From contig NZ_JBHSHY010000005.1 of NCBI RefSeq assembly GCF_042653205.1, positions 129,586 to 193,585 on the forward strand: a DNA stretch of 64,000 bases. The letters are read 5' to 3'. This DNA is from Paenibacillus_Z sp042653205. Lineage in GTDB: Bacteria; Bacillota; Bacilli; Paenibacillales; Paenibacillaceae. Under the pieces are notes generated by a model. It searched no databases. It worked only from the letters and a program-made list of their open reading frames with translations, and was not told the origin of the DNA. The translations under genes and the position numbers were made by a program. Below, piece after piece: positions 15,355 to 22,250 of the stretch (its first letter is position 1; every line of letters begins with the position of its first letter).

Positions 15355-16716
15355 TTGAGTAGTGACCCGTTACCCATATTGTTGAGCTTTCTCTTAATTT
15401 TGGCGCTCGTGTTTTTGAATGGCTTCTTCGTCGCCGCCGAGTTCGCCATGGTCAAAGTGAGAAGCAGCCGGATCGACACGCTCGTCCAAGACGGCAACCG
15501 CCGGGCACGTTTCGCGTCCGCGCTCACGAACAATTTGGATGCGTATCTGTCGGCCTGTCAATTGGGCATCACGCTGGCTTCGCTCGGATTGGGCTGGGTA
15601 GGGGAACCTACCATCGCGCATGTGCTGGAGCCGCTGTTAGAGAAGCTGCATTTCAGTCCCGTCGCCATTTCGACGGTATCGTTTATCATCGCCTTTTCGC
15701 TCATTACCGTATTTCATATCGTGCTCGGCGAGCTTGCGCCGAAGACGTACGCGATCCGCAAGGCGGAACCGGTCACCCTCTGGACGGCGATCCCGCTGAT
15801 CGCGTTTTACAAAATCATGTACCCGTTTATTTTTCTGCTGAACGGCATGGCGAACCTTATGCTGAAGACCATCGGCATCGAGCCTGCCGCCGAGCATGAA
15901 TCGGCCCACACGGAAGAGGAAATCCGCATTCTCATGAAGGAGAGCCATAAGTCCGGATTGATCGACAATACGGAACTGACGCTCGTGGACAACATTTTCG
16001 AGTTCGCCGAAACCCATGCCCGAGAAATCATGATTCCACGTACCGAAATGATTTGTCTGTATGCCAACCTGTCGTTCGAAGAGAATCGGGCGATCGCGCT
16101 CAAGGAAATGCATACCCGTTATCCCGTCTGCGACAAGGACAAAGACAACATTATCGGATTCATTCATATAAAAGACCTGCTCAAGGTGACGAATCAAACG
16201 ATTCACGACATCCGTCAGATCGCTCGTCCGATGACGACCGTGCCTGACTCCATGCATATCAGCTCGCTGCTGAAGCTGATGCAGAAGAAGAAGACGCAGA
16301 TCGCCATCCTGATCGACGAATACGGCGGCACGTCGGGCTTGGTTACGCTGGAAGACATTATGGAAGAAATCGTCGGCGAGATCCAGGATGAATTCGACGA
16401 AGAGCGTCCCGACATCGAGCCGAAGGAAGACGGCACGCATTCCATCAACGGAATGATGCTGATCGAGGAAGTGAACAGCTACTTCGGCACCGAGATAGAA
16501 AGCGACGACTACGATACGATCGGCGGGTGGATGTACGCCCAGATCGAGAATCCGCCTTCGGCGGGCCAACGGATCGTCTATCCGGTCGGGTTCGAGTTCA
16601 TTATCGAAGAGACCGACCATTTGCGCATCTCGCGGATTCACATCCGCAAGCGGACGGTCGAGGAAGTCGAGGAAGAACTGCTGATGGAAGAACAAATACA
16701 GGCCGAGACGGGCTGA
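15355..16716 (+). CDS. CNNM/CorC (HlyC-like) family membrane transporter with CBS pair
   Basis: 453 residues from TTG; no upstream start is possible because of an in-frame stop at 15316. Layout: an N-terminal CNNM (DUF21) membrane domain with four hydrophobic segments (about 5-175), including FLNGFFVAAEFAMVKVR and ACQLGITLASLGLGWVGEP; a pair of CBS domains (about 200-335: REIMIPRTEMICL..., IDEYGGTSGLVTLEDIMEEI); and a C-terminal CorC_HlyC domain (about 350-435). CNNM proteins, such as B. subtilis MpfA (YhdP), export Mg2+ or mediate its resistance; the older hemolysin annotation is misleading. The CBS pair presumably senses Mg-ATP. Expression may be gated by the unusual leader hairpin. Confidence 0.88.
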   Translation: MSSDPLPILLSFLLILALVFLNGFFVAAEFAMVKVRSSRIDTLVQDGNRRARFASALTNNLDAYLSACQLGITLASLGLGWVGEPTIAHVLEPLLEKLHFSPVAISTVSFIIAFSLITVFHIVLGELAPKTYAIRKAEPVTLWTAIPLIAFYKIMYPFIFLLNGMANLMLKTIGIEPAAEHESAHTEEEIRILMKESHKSGLIDNTELTLVDNIFEFAETHAREIMIPRTEMICLYANLSFEENRAIALKEMHTRYPVCDKDKDNIIGFIHIKDLLKVTNQTIHDIRQIARPMTTVPDSMHISSLLKLMQKKKTQIAILIDEYGGTSGLVTLEDIMEEIVGEIQDEFDEERPDIEPKEDGTHSINGMMLIEEVNSYFGTEIESDDYDTIGGWMYAQIENPPSAGQRIVYPVGFEFIIEETDHLRISRIHIRKRTVEEVEEELLMEEQIQAETG

Positions 16717-16777
16717 ACCCGCAAAGCCGCGTTACGCCGGAAGCGTAACGACGACGCGTAAGCATCAACCTAAACGC

Positions 16778-16815
16778 GAAAAGAGGCGTTCGACATTGTC
16801 GAATGCCTCTTTTTT
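16778..16815. terminator. Bidirectional terminator between CNNM gene and mnmA
   Basis: AAGAGGC-G-TTCGA, loop CATTG, TCGAA-T-GCCTCTT, with an A-run before and a T-run after the stem, so it can serve both converging genes. Confidence 0.85.
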
Positions 16816-16838
16816 CATCTTGTCGCGGCTTGCGGGTT

Positions 16839-17939
16839 TCAGCTTTTGTTCACGGCGTCGATCGTACCGCCGCCGATGCAGATGTCGCCGTCGTAGAATA
16901 CGACCGCCTGTCCGGGCGTGATGGCCTTCTGCCGTTCGTCGAAGACGACGTCCGCCGTCGTGCCGTCCGGACGGAACGTCAGCTTGACGCCTTGGTCGGG
17001 CTGGCGGTACCGGAATTTCGCGGTGCAGGCGAATTCGCCGTCCGTCCGGACCGGCGAGATCCAATTGATGCCGGTCGCGATCAAGCCCGTCGAATACAGG
17101 CTCGGATGCGCGTCGCCTTGCACGACGTACAGAATGTTTTCCTTCAAGTCCTTGTCGGCCACGAACCAAGGCTCGCCGCTGCCGGATCCCCCGATGCCGA
17201 GTCCTTGGCGCTGGCCGAGGGTGTAATACATGAGACCGTCGTGCCGGCCTTTGGTCTCGCCGGTCGCGATGTCGATCATCGGGCCGGGCTGCGCCGGTAG
17301 GTACCCGCTCAGGAACTGCTTGAAATTGCGTTCGCCGATGAAGCAAACGCCGGTGCTGTCCTTCTTCTTGGCGGTCGCGAGACCGAACTCGGCGGCGATG
17401 CGGCGGACTTCCGGCTTCGGCAAATGGCCGATCGGAAACATCGCTTTCGCCAGTTGGTCCTGACGCAGCGCGTGCAGGAAGTACGTTTGGTCCTTGCCGG
17501 CATCGACCCCGCGCAGCAGTTTGGATTCCCCGTCCGCCGTCCGTTCGAGGCGGGCGTAATGACCGGTTGCCAAGTAATCGGCGCCGAGCTCCAGGGCTTT
17601 TTGCAGAAAGTCGCCGAATTTGATCTCCCGGTTGCACATCACGTCCGGATTCGGCGTGCGGCCGTTGCGGTATTCGGCGAGAAAGTACGCGAAGACTTTG
17701 TCGTAATACTGCTTCTCGAAGTTGACCGTATAATAAGGGATGCCGATCTGGTCGCAGACGCGGCGCACATCTTCCGCGTCCTCTTCGGCCGTGCAATGGC
17801 CGAATTCGTCGGTATCGTCCCAGTTTTTCATGAAAATGCCGATGACGTCGTAGCCTTGCTGCTTCAGCAGCAGCGCGGTCACAGACGAATCGACGCCGCC
17901 GGACATCCCGACGACGACGCGCGTATTGGAATTGCTCAT
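16839..17939 (-). CDS. mnmA: tRNA-specific 2-thiouridylase MnmA
   Basis: 366 residues, normal length. MnmA adenylates U34 of tRNA-Lys/Glu/Gln and replaces O2 with sulfur received from a cysteine desulfurase. Seen: PP-loop VVGMSGGVDSSVTALLLKQQ near residue 8; first catalytic Cys in NPDVMCNREIKFG near 105; second catalytic Cys in STGVCFIGERNF near 203; C-terminal beta-barrel. In B. subtilis trmU lies directly after cymR-yrvO. Here it is divergent from cymR across a 242-bp spacer, with the desulfurase partner on the other side of cymR. Confidence 0.95.
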   Translation of the reverse strand: MSNSNTRVVVGMSGGVDSSVTALLLKQQGYDVIGIFMKNWDDTDEFGHCTAEEDAEDVRRVCDQIGIPYYTVNFEKQYYDKVFAYFLAEYRNGRTPNPDVMCNREIKFGDFLQKALELGADYLATGHYARLERTADGESKLLRGVDAGKDQTYFLHALRQDQLAKAMFPIGHLPKPEVRRIAAEFGLATAKKKDSTGVCFIGERNFKQFLSGYLPAQPGPMIDIATGETKGRHDGLMYYTLGQRQGLGIGGSGSGEPWFVADKDLKENILYVVQGDAHPSLYSTGLIATGINWISPVRTDGEFACTAKFRYRQPDQGVKLTFRPDGTTADVVFDERQKAITPGQAVVFYDGDICIGGGTIDAVNKS

Positions 17940-18011
17940 GGGTACATATCCACCACCTTCAAGATTTCTGCCCTAATCCGTGTTTGAAGGCATGGCAGGG
18001 CTTAAGTTTTT

Positions 18012-18017
18012 ATTGTA
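18012..18017 (-). promoter_or_regulatory. Candidate -10 element of mnmA
   Basis: TACAAT on the minus strand, about 75 bases upstream of the mnmA start. The best -35 at 17 bp is the poor TGAAAA, so the assignment is weak. Confidence 0.3.
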
Positions 18018-18115
18018 GCACACTTCTTGAATGATTTTCATGAAAGTGTCAACGAATTTTCAACATATTCGGCCGCGAGTATGTTAACATAGATGTGTTA
18101 TGGGAATACCATGAA

Positions 18116-18132
18116 TTGTAAACATTTTACAA
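18116..18132. promoter_or_regulatory. Perfect palindrome upstream of cymR-like gene
   Basis: TTGTAAACATTTTACAA: 7-bp arms around CAT, about 50 bases before the cymR-like ATG in the mnmA/cymR divergent region. It is a candidate operator; the cognate regulator is not known. Confidence 0.45.
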
Positions 18133-18181
18133 TCGCAACCTTTAAATAAACGATCGTCCCGTCGGAGAAGAGGTGTTCGAA

Positions 18182-18601
18182 ATGAAAATATCAACTAAGG
18201 GCCGTTACGGCTTAACGATTATGATGGAGCTCGCGGGCAAATTCGGCGAAGGACCGACGTCGCTAAAGAGCATCGCGGAGCGCAACCAATTGTCGGAGCA
18301 TTACTTGGAGCAGCTGATCGCACCGCTGCGGAACGCGGGGCTCGTCAAGAGCATCCGCGGCGCATACGGCGGCTATATTCTGTCGAAGGACCCGGCGCAG
18401 ATAACGTCCGGAGACGTTATCCGCATTTTGGAAGGGCCGATTTCGCCGGTCGATTTCACGGAGGAAGACGATCCGGCCAAGCGCAACCTGTGGCTGCGCA
18501 TTCGCAACAGCATCGCGGAAGTTTTGGATTCGACGACGCTTGCGGACCTCGTCACGTACAAGGAAGAGGTTCAGCAGGACTCCTATATGTTCTATATTTA
18601 A
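18182..18601 (+). CDS. cymR: Rrf2-family transcriptional regulator, CymR-like
   Basis: 139 residues beginning MKISTKGRYGLTIMMELA. The ATG at 18182 follows AGAAGAGGTG, rejecting the GTG nine bases earlier. It has a winged helix-turn-helix DNA-binding domain (SLKSIAERNQLSEHYLEQLI, near residues 25-45) and the Rrf2 wing RGAYGGYIL near 60. There is not a single cysteine, so it cannot hold an Fe-S cluster like IscR or NsrR. This fits CymR, the master repressor of cysteine metabolism that works with CysK. It is followed after 13 bp by a cysteine desulfurase, the same order as B. subtilis cymR-yrvO. Confidence 0.85.
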   Translation: MKISTKGRYGLTIMMELAGKFGEGPTSLKSIAERNQLSEHYLEQLIAPLRNAGLVKSIRGAYGGYILSKDPAQITSGDVIRILEGPISPVDFTEEDDPAKRNLWLRIRNSIAEVLDSTTLADLVTYKEEVQQDSYMFYI

Positions 18602-18614
18602 GGATGATTGCCTA

Positions 18615-19769
18615 ATGGTACGCATTTATTACGATCACGCGGCCACGTCTCCGGTGCATCCGGATGCCGCCGCGGCGATGATGGACGTCTATTCCGGCGC
18701 TGCCGGCAACGCATCGAGCACGCATGGCTTCGGCCGTGAGGCGCGGGCGGTGCTGAACCAGGCGCGGGACGCGATCTCCGCGGGCATCGGCTGCGCGCCG
18801 CCGGAGCTCGTCTTCACGAGCGGCGGAACCGAAAGCGACAACCTGGCGCTGGTCGGCGCCGCCCGGGCCGCCCGCAAGCGCGGCAAATCCCATATCATCA
18901 CGAACGCGGCGGAGCATCACGCGGTGCTGCATGCCTGCGAGTTCCTGCAGCGGGAGGGCTTCGCCCTCACCGTGCTGTCGGTGGACGAGCAGGGACTTGT
19001 CACGGCCGCGGACGTGGAACGGGCGATGACGGACGATACCGCGCTCGTGAGCGTCATGTACGTCAACAACGAGACCGGAACGATTCAGCCGATCGAGGAG
19101 ATCGGCGCGATCGTCCGGTCTCGCGGCGCTGTTTTCCATGTCGATGCCGTTCAGGCGCTTGGCGTGCTGCCGATCGATCTCCGCGAACTGCCCGTAGATC
19201 TGATGAGCTTCTCGGCGCATAAGATTAACGGGCCGCAAGGCGTCGGCGCGCTGTACGCGCGCAAGGGCGCGCAGCTCGAACCGCTCCTCCACGGCGGTTC
19301 CCAGGAACGGAAGAGAAGGCCGGGCACCGAAAACGTGGCCGGCATCGCCGGTTTCGCGGCCGCGTATGAACGTTGTGTGAAATCGGCCGCGGAACGGAAA
19401 CCTTTGCTTGATCAGCTTCGTTATACTTGGATAGAACGGATGAAAGCCATCGCTGGCGAAGACCGGGTCGTGTTGAACGGCCATCCCGAACTGCATGCGC
19501 CGCATATCGTCAACCTCAGCTTTCTCGGAATCGGTTCGGAGACGATGCTGATGAATTTGGACTTGGCGGGCATCGCGGCTTCCAGCGGCTCGGCCTGCAC
19601 GGCGGGCGCGCTCGAGCCTTCGCACGTGCTCCAGGCGATGGGCATTTCGGAAGAACGGCGCAATTCGGCCGTTCGGTTTAGCTTCGGATTGGGAAATACT
19701 ATGGATGAACTCGAACTGGCGGCAAAAAAAGTTGAAACCTTTATGAGCCGCGTTCGTACTAATGCCTAG
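18615..19769 (+). CDS. yrvO: Cysteine desulfurase (NifS/IscS family, YrvO-like)
   Basis: 384 residues from ATG 18615 (MVRIYYDHAATSPVHP, the family start). A PLP-dependent enzyme that takes sulfur from cysteine and passes it as persulfide. Visible: pyridoxal-Lys motif SFSAHKINGPQGVGALY near residue 200; NNETGTIQPIEEIG near 155; the active-site Cys loop ASSGSACTAGALEPSHVL near 325, whose length is of the IscS/NifS group. By synteny it is the dedicated sulfur donor of MnmA (YrvO-TrmU pair) rather than the general SufS. It is co-transcribed with cymR; the next gene's ribosome site AGGAGG overlaps its TAG. Confidence 0.93.
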   Translation: MVRIYYDHAATSPVHPDAAAAMMDVYSGAAGNASSTHGFGREARAVLNQARDAISAGIGCAPPELVFTSGGTESDNLALVGAARAARKRGKSHIITNAAEHHAVLHACEFLQREGFALTVLSVDEQGLVTAADVERAMTDDTALVSVMYVNNETGTIQPIEEIGAIVRSRGAVFHVDAVQALGVLPIDLRELPVDLMSFSAHKINGPQGVGALYARKGAQLEPLLHGGSQERKRRPGTENVAGIAGFAAAYERCVKSAAERKPLLDQLRYTWIERMKAIAGEDRVVLNGHPELHAPHIVNLSFLGIGSETMLMNLDLAGIAASSGSACTAGALEPSHVLQAMGISEERRNSAVRFSFGLGNTMDELELAAKKVETFMSRVRTNA

Positions 19770-19783
19770 GAGGCTCCCAAACC

Positions 19784-20335
19784 TTGCTGCGACTACAGCA
19801 CCTGATTGGACTGCCTGTCATCGAAATGAACGCCGGCAAGCATGTCGGGCACGTGAAGGATGCGTGGTTCGACGAGCATTGGCAGCTCGGCGGCATCATT
19901 TTGGACGCCGGACGGCGCTTTCTCACTTCGATGAAAGCCGTGCGGTGGAACGAAGTTCTGGTCTGCGGGGAAGACGCCGTGATCATTATGGACGAAGCAT
20001 CCGTGAAGCGGACCAAACAAGCGGACGTACAGCGTTCTTTTTTGACCGGAATCGTACGGTTGAAGGATTTACCCGTCATTACCGCTCATGGCGAACAACT
20101 TGGCCGCGTATCGGATGTTTATTTTAACGACTTACAGGGTACACAAATAATAGGCTATGAGTTGACCGACGGTTTCATAGCGGATATCATGGAAGGCCGC
20201 AAGTGGCTTCCCGCTCCGCTGCAAGCTGATGAAGTCATGCTTGGCAACGATGTAATCATCGTACCGGCCGGAAGCGAGGACAACCTCTCGCCGGTCGCGG
20301 GTTCAGAGACGGATATAGGGAGAAATGAGCTATGA
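19784..20335 (+). CDS. PRC-barrel domain protein, YrrD-like
   Basis: 183 residues from TTG 19784, with AGGAGG 10 bases upstream overlapping the previous stop codon. It contains two PRC-barrel repeats: residues about 1-75 (LIGLPVIEMNAGKHVGHVKD) and about 88-160 (VITAHGEQLGRVSDVYFND). Such small beta-barrels occur in RimM and photosynthetic H subunits; the function of this stand-alone type is unknown. B. subtilis yrrD is the likely equivalent. It overlaps the next gene by an ATGA. Confidence 0.75.
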   Translation: MLRLQHLIGLPVIEMNAGKHVGHVKDAWFDEHWQLGGIILDAGRRFLTSMKAVRWNEVLVCGEDAVIIMDEASVKRTKQADVQRSFLTGIVRLKDLPVITAHGEQLGRVSDVYFNDLQGTQIIGYELTDGFIADIMEGRKWLPAPLQADEVMLGNDVIIVPAGSEDNLSPVAGSETDIGRNEL

Positions 20336-20526
20336 AATGCCCAAACTGCAGTTCTAAAGATATCGGTAAAATCGGATCCCATCAGTATTATTGCTGGGGC
20401 TGCTTCATCGAATTGACGGTGAACGGCGAGAAAATGTCAGTGTATCAAGTGGAAGAAGACGGAACGCTGAGCTCGCTCGACGACTTGTTCTTCGAAGACG
20501 AAATGCCGCAGGTTCACGCGAATTGA
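20332..20526 (+). CDS. Small zinc-ribbon protein (64 aa)
   Basis: 64 residues with two CxxC knuckles, CPNC at residues 3-6 and CWGC at about 22-25, which should bind one zinc. The C-terminal half is acidic (EEDGTLSSLDDLFFEDE). It is translationally coupled to the PRC-barrel gene and ends before a strong terminator, so the cymR-yrvO-yrrD-like-ribbon genes form a unit. I know no function. Confidence 0.75.
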   Translation: MKCPNCSSKDIGKIGSHQYYCWGCFIELTVNGEKMSVYQVEEDGTLSSLDDLFFEDEMPQVHAN

Positions 20527-20550
20527 CGCGCTTAACCGCCGCTGGCGAAG

Positions 20551-20578
20551 GACGGCCTTGATGAAGGCCGTCTTTTTT
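20551..20578 (+). terminator. Rho-independent terminator
   Basis: GACGGCCTT, loop GATG, AAGGCCGTC, then TTTTTT; closes the cymR operon. Confidence 0.95.
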
Positions 20579-20808
20579 GTGTTTGCCGGGAACGTGCGGG
20601 CGGCAAGGGAACGCTCGGATAGCGCACAGAATCGGGCGCAAGGTTGAATGGAGGGGTTCGGCGCGAAGACAGCCTTTGGGAGCAAGAGCTTTCTTCGGTG
20701 CGGGATGATTGCGGCGACTTGTACATATACTGTAGTACTAGGGATATCGACGCGGCTCGCGCGAGACGCCGCGGAACGCGCAAGCCGATTCAAGGGAGGG
20801 ACACGGCC

Positions 20809-21879
20809 GTGGAACGGTTTACGAACAACCGGATATTTACATGGCTCGTCTATCTCATCATGGGACTGGCCGCCTTGTATTTGCTGCTGCTGCTCAAGCC
20901 GATCTTCATCCATATCTATGTGTTTCTGCGGGCGGTACTGGCGCCTTTCCTGATCGCCATGATCATTTCGTACGTGCTTAATCCGATCGTCAGCATGCTT
21001 CATGAACGCAAAGTGCCGCGCACGATGGCCGTGCTGCTGATTTATGCCGTGTTCTGCGCGGCGCTTACCGTCATTCTGATGAATGCCATCCCGATGTTTC
21101 TGGAGCAGCTGCAGGAGCTGAGCCGCCATATGCCGGACTTGACGATGAAAGCCCAGAACATCGTCGACGATTTCAACAATTCGTCGTTACTGCCGGAGAG
21201 CATCCGCTCGGGGATCAATAAGTCGCTGTACAAGCTGGAGAAGCAGGGCTCAGAAGCAATCTTCGCCTTCATCAACAATATCGGGGCGATGCTGAACGTC
21301 GTGTTCATCGCGTTCATCATTCCGTTCCTCGCCTTCTACATCCTGAAGGATTTCGACGTGTTCGAGCGGACGCTGCTGACCTATGTCCCCAAGCCCCACC
21401 GCAAGCATGCAGTCCGCCTGCTGAAAGACATCGACAGCGCGCTCGGGAGTTACATCCGCGGACAATTCCTCGTCTGCGTCATCGTCGGCACGCTCGCTTA
21501 CGTCGGCTATCTCATTATCGGAATGCCGTATCCGCTGCTGCTCGCCAGCGTCGTCGCAGTGACGAACATCATCCCGTACTTGGGCCCGTTCTTCGGGGCG
21601 GCCCCTGCGCTCGTCATGGCCTCGACCGTTTCGGTGAAAATGATGCTGATGGTCGTCATCGTCAACACCGTCTGCCAAATTCTCGAGGGCAACGTCGTGT
21701 CGCCGCAGGTAGTCGGCCGGACGCTGCACATGCATCCGCTGGCGATCATCTTCGCGCTGCTGGTCGGCGGGGAGCTCGCGGGCATCGTGGGGATGATTTT
21801 AGCCGTTCCGATCTTCGCCGCGCTCAAAGTCATCGTGCAGCATATATTCGCGTATTATGTCCGGAGAAAGACGATTTGA
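20809..21879 (+). CDS. yrrI: AI-2E family permease (YrrI-like)
   Basis: 356 residues from the GTG at 20809, with AAGGGAGGG 8 bases upstream; the in-frame ATG at 20644 would add 55 residues of low-complexity, non-membrane sequence. It has about seven hydrophobic segments, with the family motifs VTNIIPYLGPFFGAAPA near residue 252 and VVSPQVVGRTLHMHPLAIIFALLVGG near 302, given here only as landmarks. The family (formerly UPF0118) includes putative AI-2 exporters and Na+/H+ antiporters; the substrate here is unknown. It lies directly upstream of the alaS T-box, as in B. subtilis. Confidence 0.88.
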   Translation: MERFTNNRIFTWLVYLIMGLAALYLLLLLKPIFIHIYVFLRAVLAPFLIAMIISYVLNPIVSMLHERKVPRTMAVLLIYAVFCAALTVILMNAIPMFLEQLQELSRHMPDLTMKAQNIVDDFNNSSLLPESIRSGINKSLYKLEKQGSEAIFAFINNIGAMLNVVFIAFIIPFLAFYILKDFDVFERTLLTYVPKPHRKHAVRLLKDIDSALGSYIRGQFLVCVIVGTLAYVGYLIIGMPYPLLLASVVAVTNIIPYLGPFFGAAPALVMASTVSVKMMLMVVIVNTVCQILEGNVVSPQVVGRTLHMHPLAIIFALLVGGELAGIVGMILAVPIFAALKVIVQHIFAYYVRRKTI

Positions 21880-21905
21880 CAGCGCATGCAGTTTCCTGAT
21901 ATTCT
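21876..21905 (+). promoter_or_regulatory. Promoter of the alaS T-box transcript
   Basis: TTGACA (21876-21881, overlapping the yrrI stop codon), 18-bp spacer, TATTCT (21900-21905). Confidence 0.6.
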
Positions 21906-21911
21906 AAATCT

Positions 21912-22218
21912 ATCTAGGTCAAACGCATGATATGAAAACGTGGATGGAACCGAAGTACGCCATAGACCGCCACCCAGAGAAAGAATTTCTTCGCGCTTCG
22001 CAAGGGAAGCGCGTCGGCTGAAAAAATTCTAAGGGCGAAGGATGGCCGAACGCTGGTTCCGGAGTGCGAACGAACTTCGCCGGATGAACCCGTTACCGTT
22101 CTGAGAAGGAGATTGTTTGGCCGCATGCTGCGCCGTTTCGGCGGATAGCGAGTGCGGGCGGACGATAACCAGGGTGGTACCGCGAACGATTCGTCCCTGC
22201 TTTTAGGGGCGTTTTTTT
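21912..22218 (+). promoter_or_regulatory. T-box riboswitch leader for alaS
   Basis: Canonical T-box AGGGTGGTACCGCGAAC at 22171-22187. Stem I folds with a lower helix GGAACC/GGUUCC and an upper helix GCCAU/AUGGC. The 3' side of the specifier loop reads CGAACGCU, giving specifier GCU (Ala) at 22052-22054, followed by G. A very stable apical hairpin CGCGCTTC...GAAGCGCG (about 21999-22014) is an unusual decoration of the leader. Uncharged tRNA-Ala should prevent termination at 22192-22218. No protein gene is seen in 21880-22250. Confidence 0.92.
22192..22218 (+). terminator. T-box terminator before alaS
   Basis: CGTCCC pairs with GGGGCG (one G-U), followed by seven T. Confidence 0.8.
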
Positions 22219-22250
22219 ATTTTCATTTGACAATGTGGAGGCTGAACCGA

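Noticed and set aside
16729..16749. Inverted repeat CGTTACG...CGTAACG after the CNNM gene as a regulatory site
   Set aside because: A short GC-rich repeat just upstream of the strong bidirectional terminator; no reason to assign a separate role.
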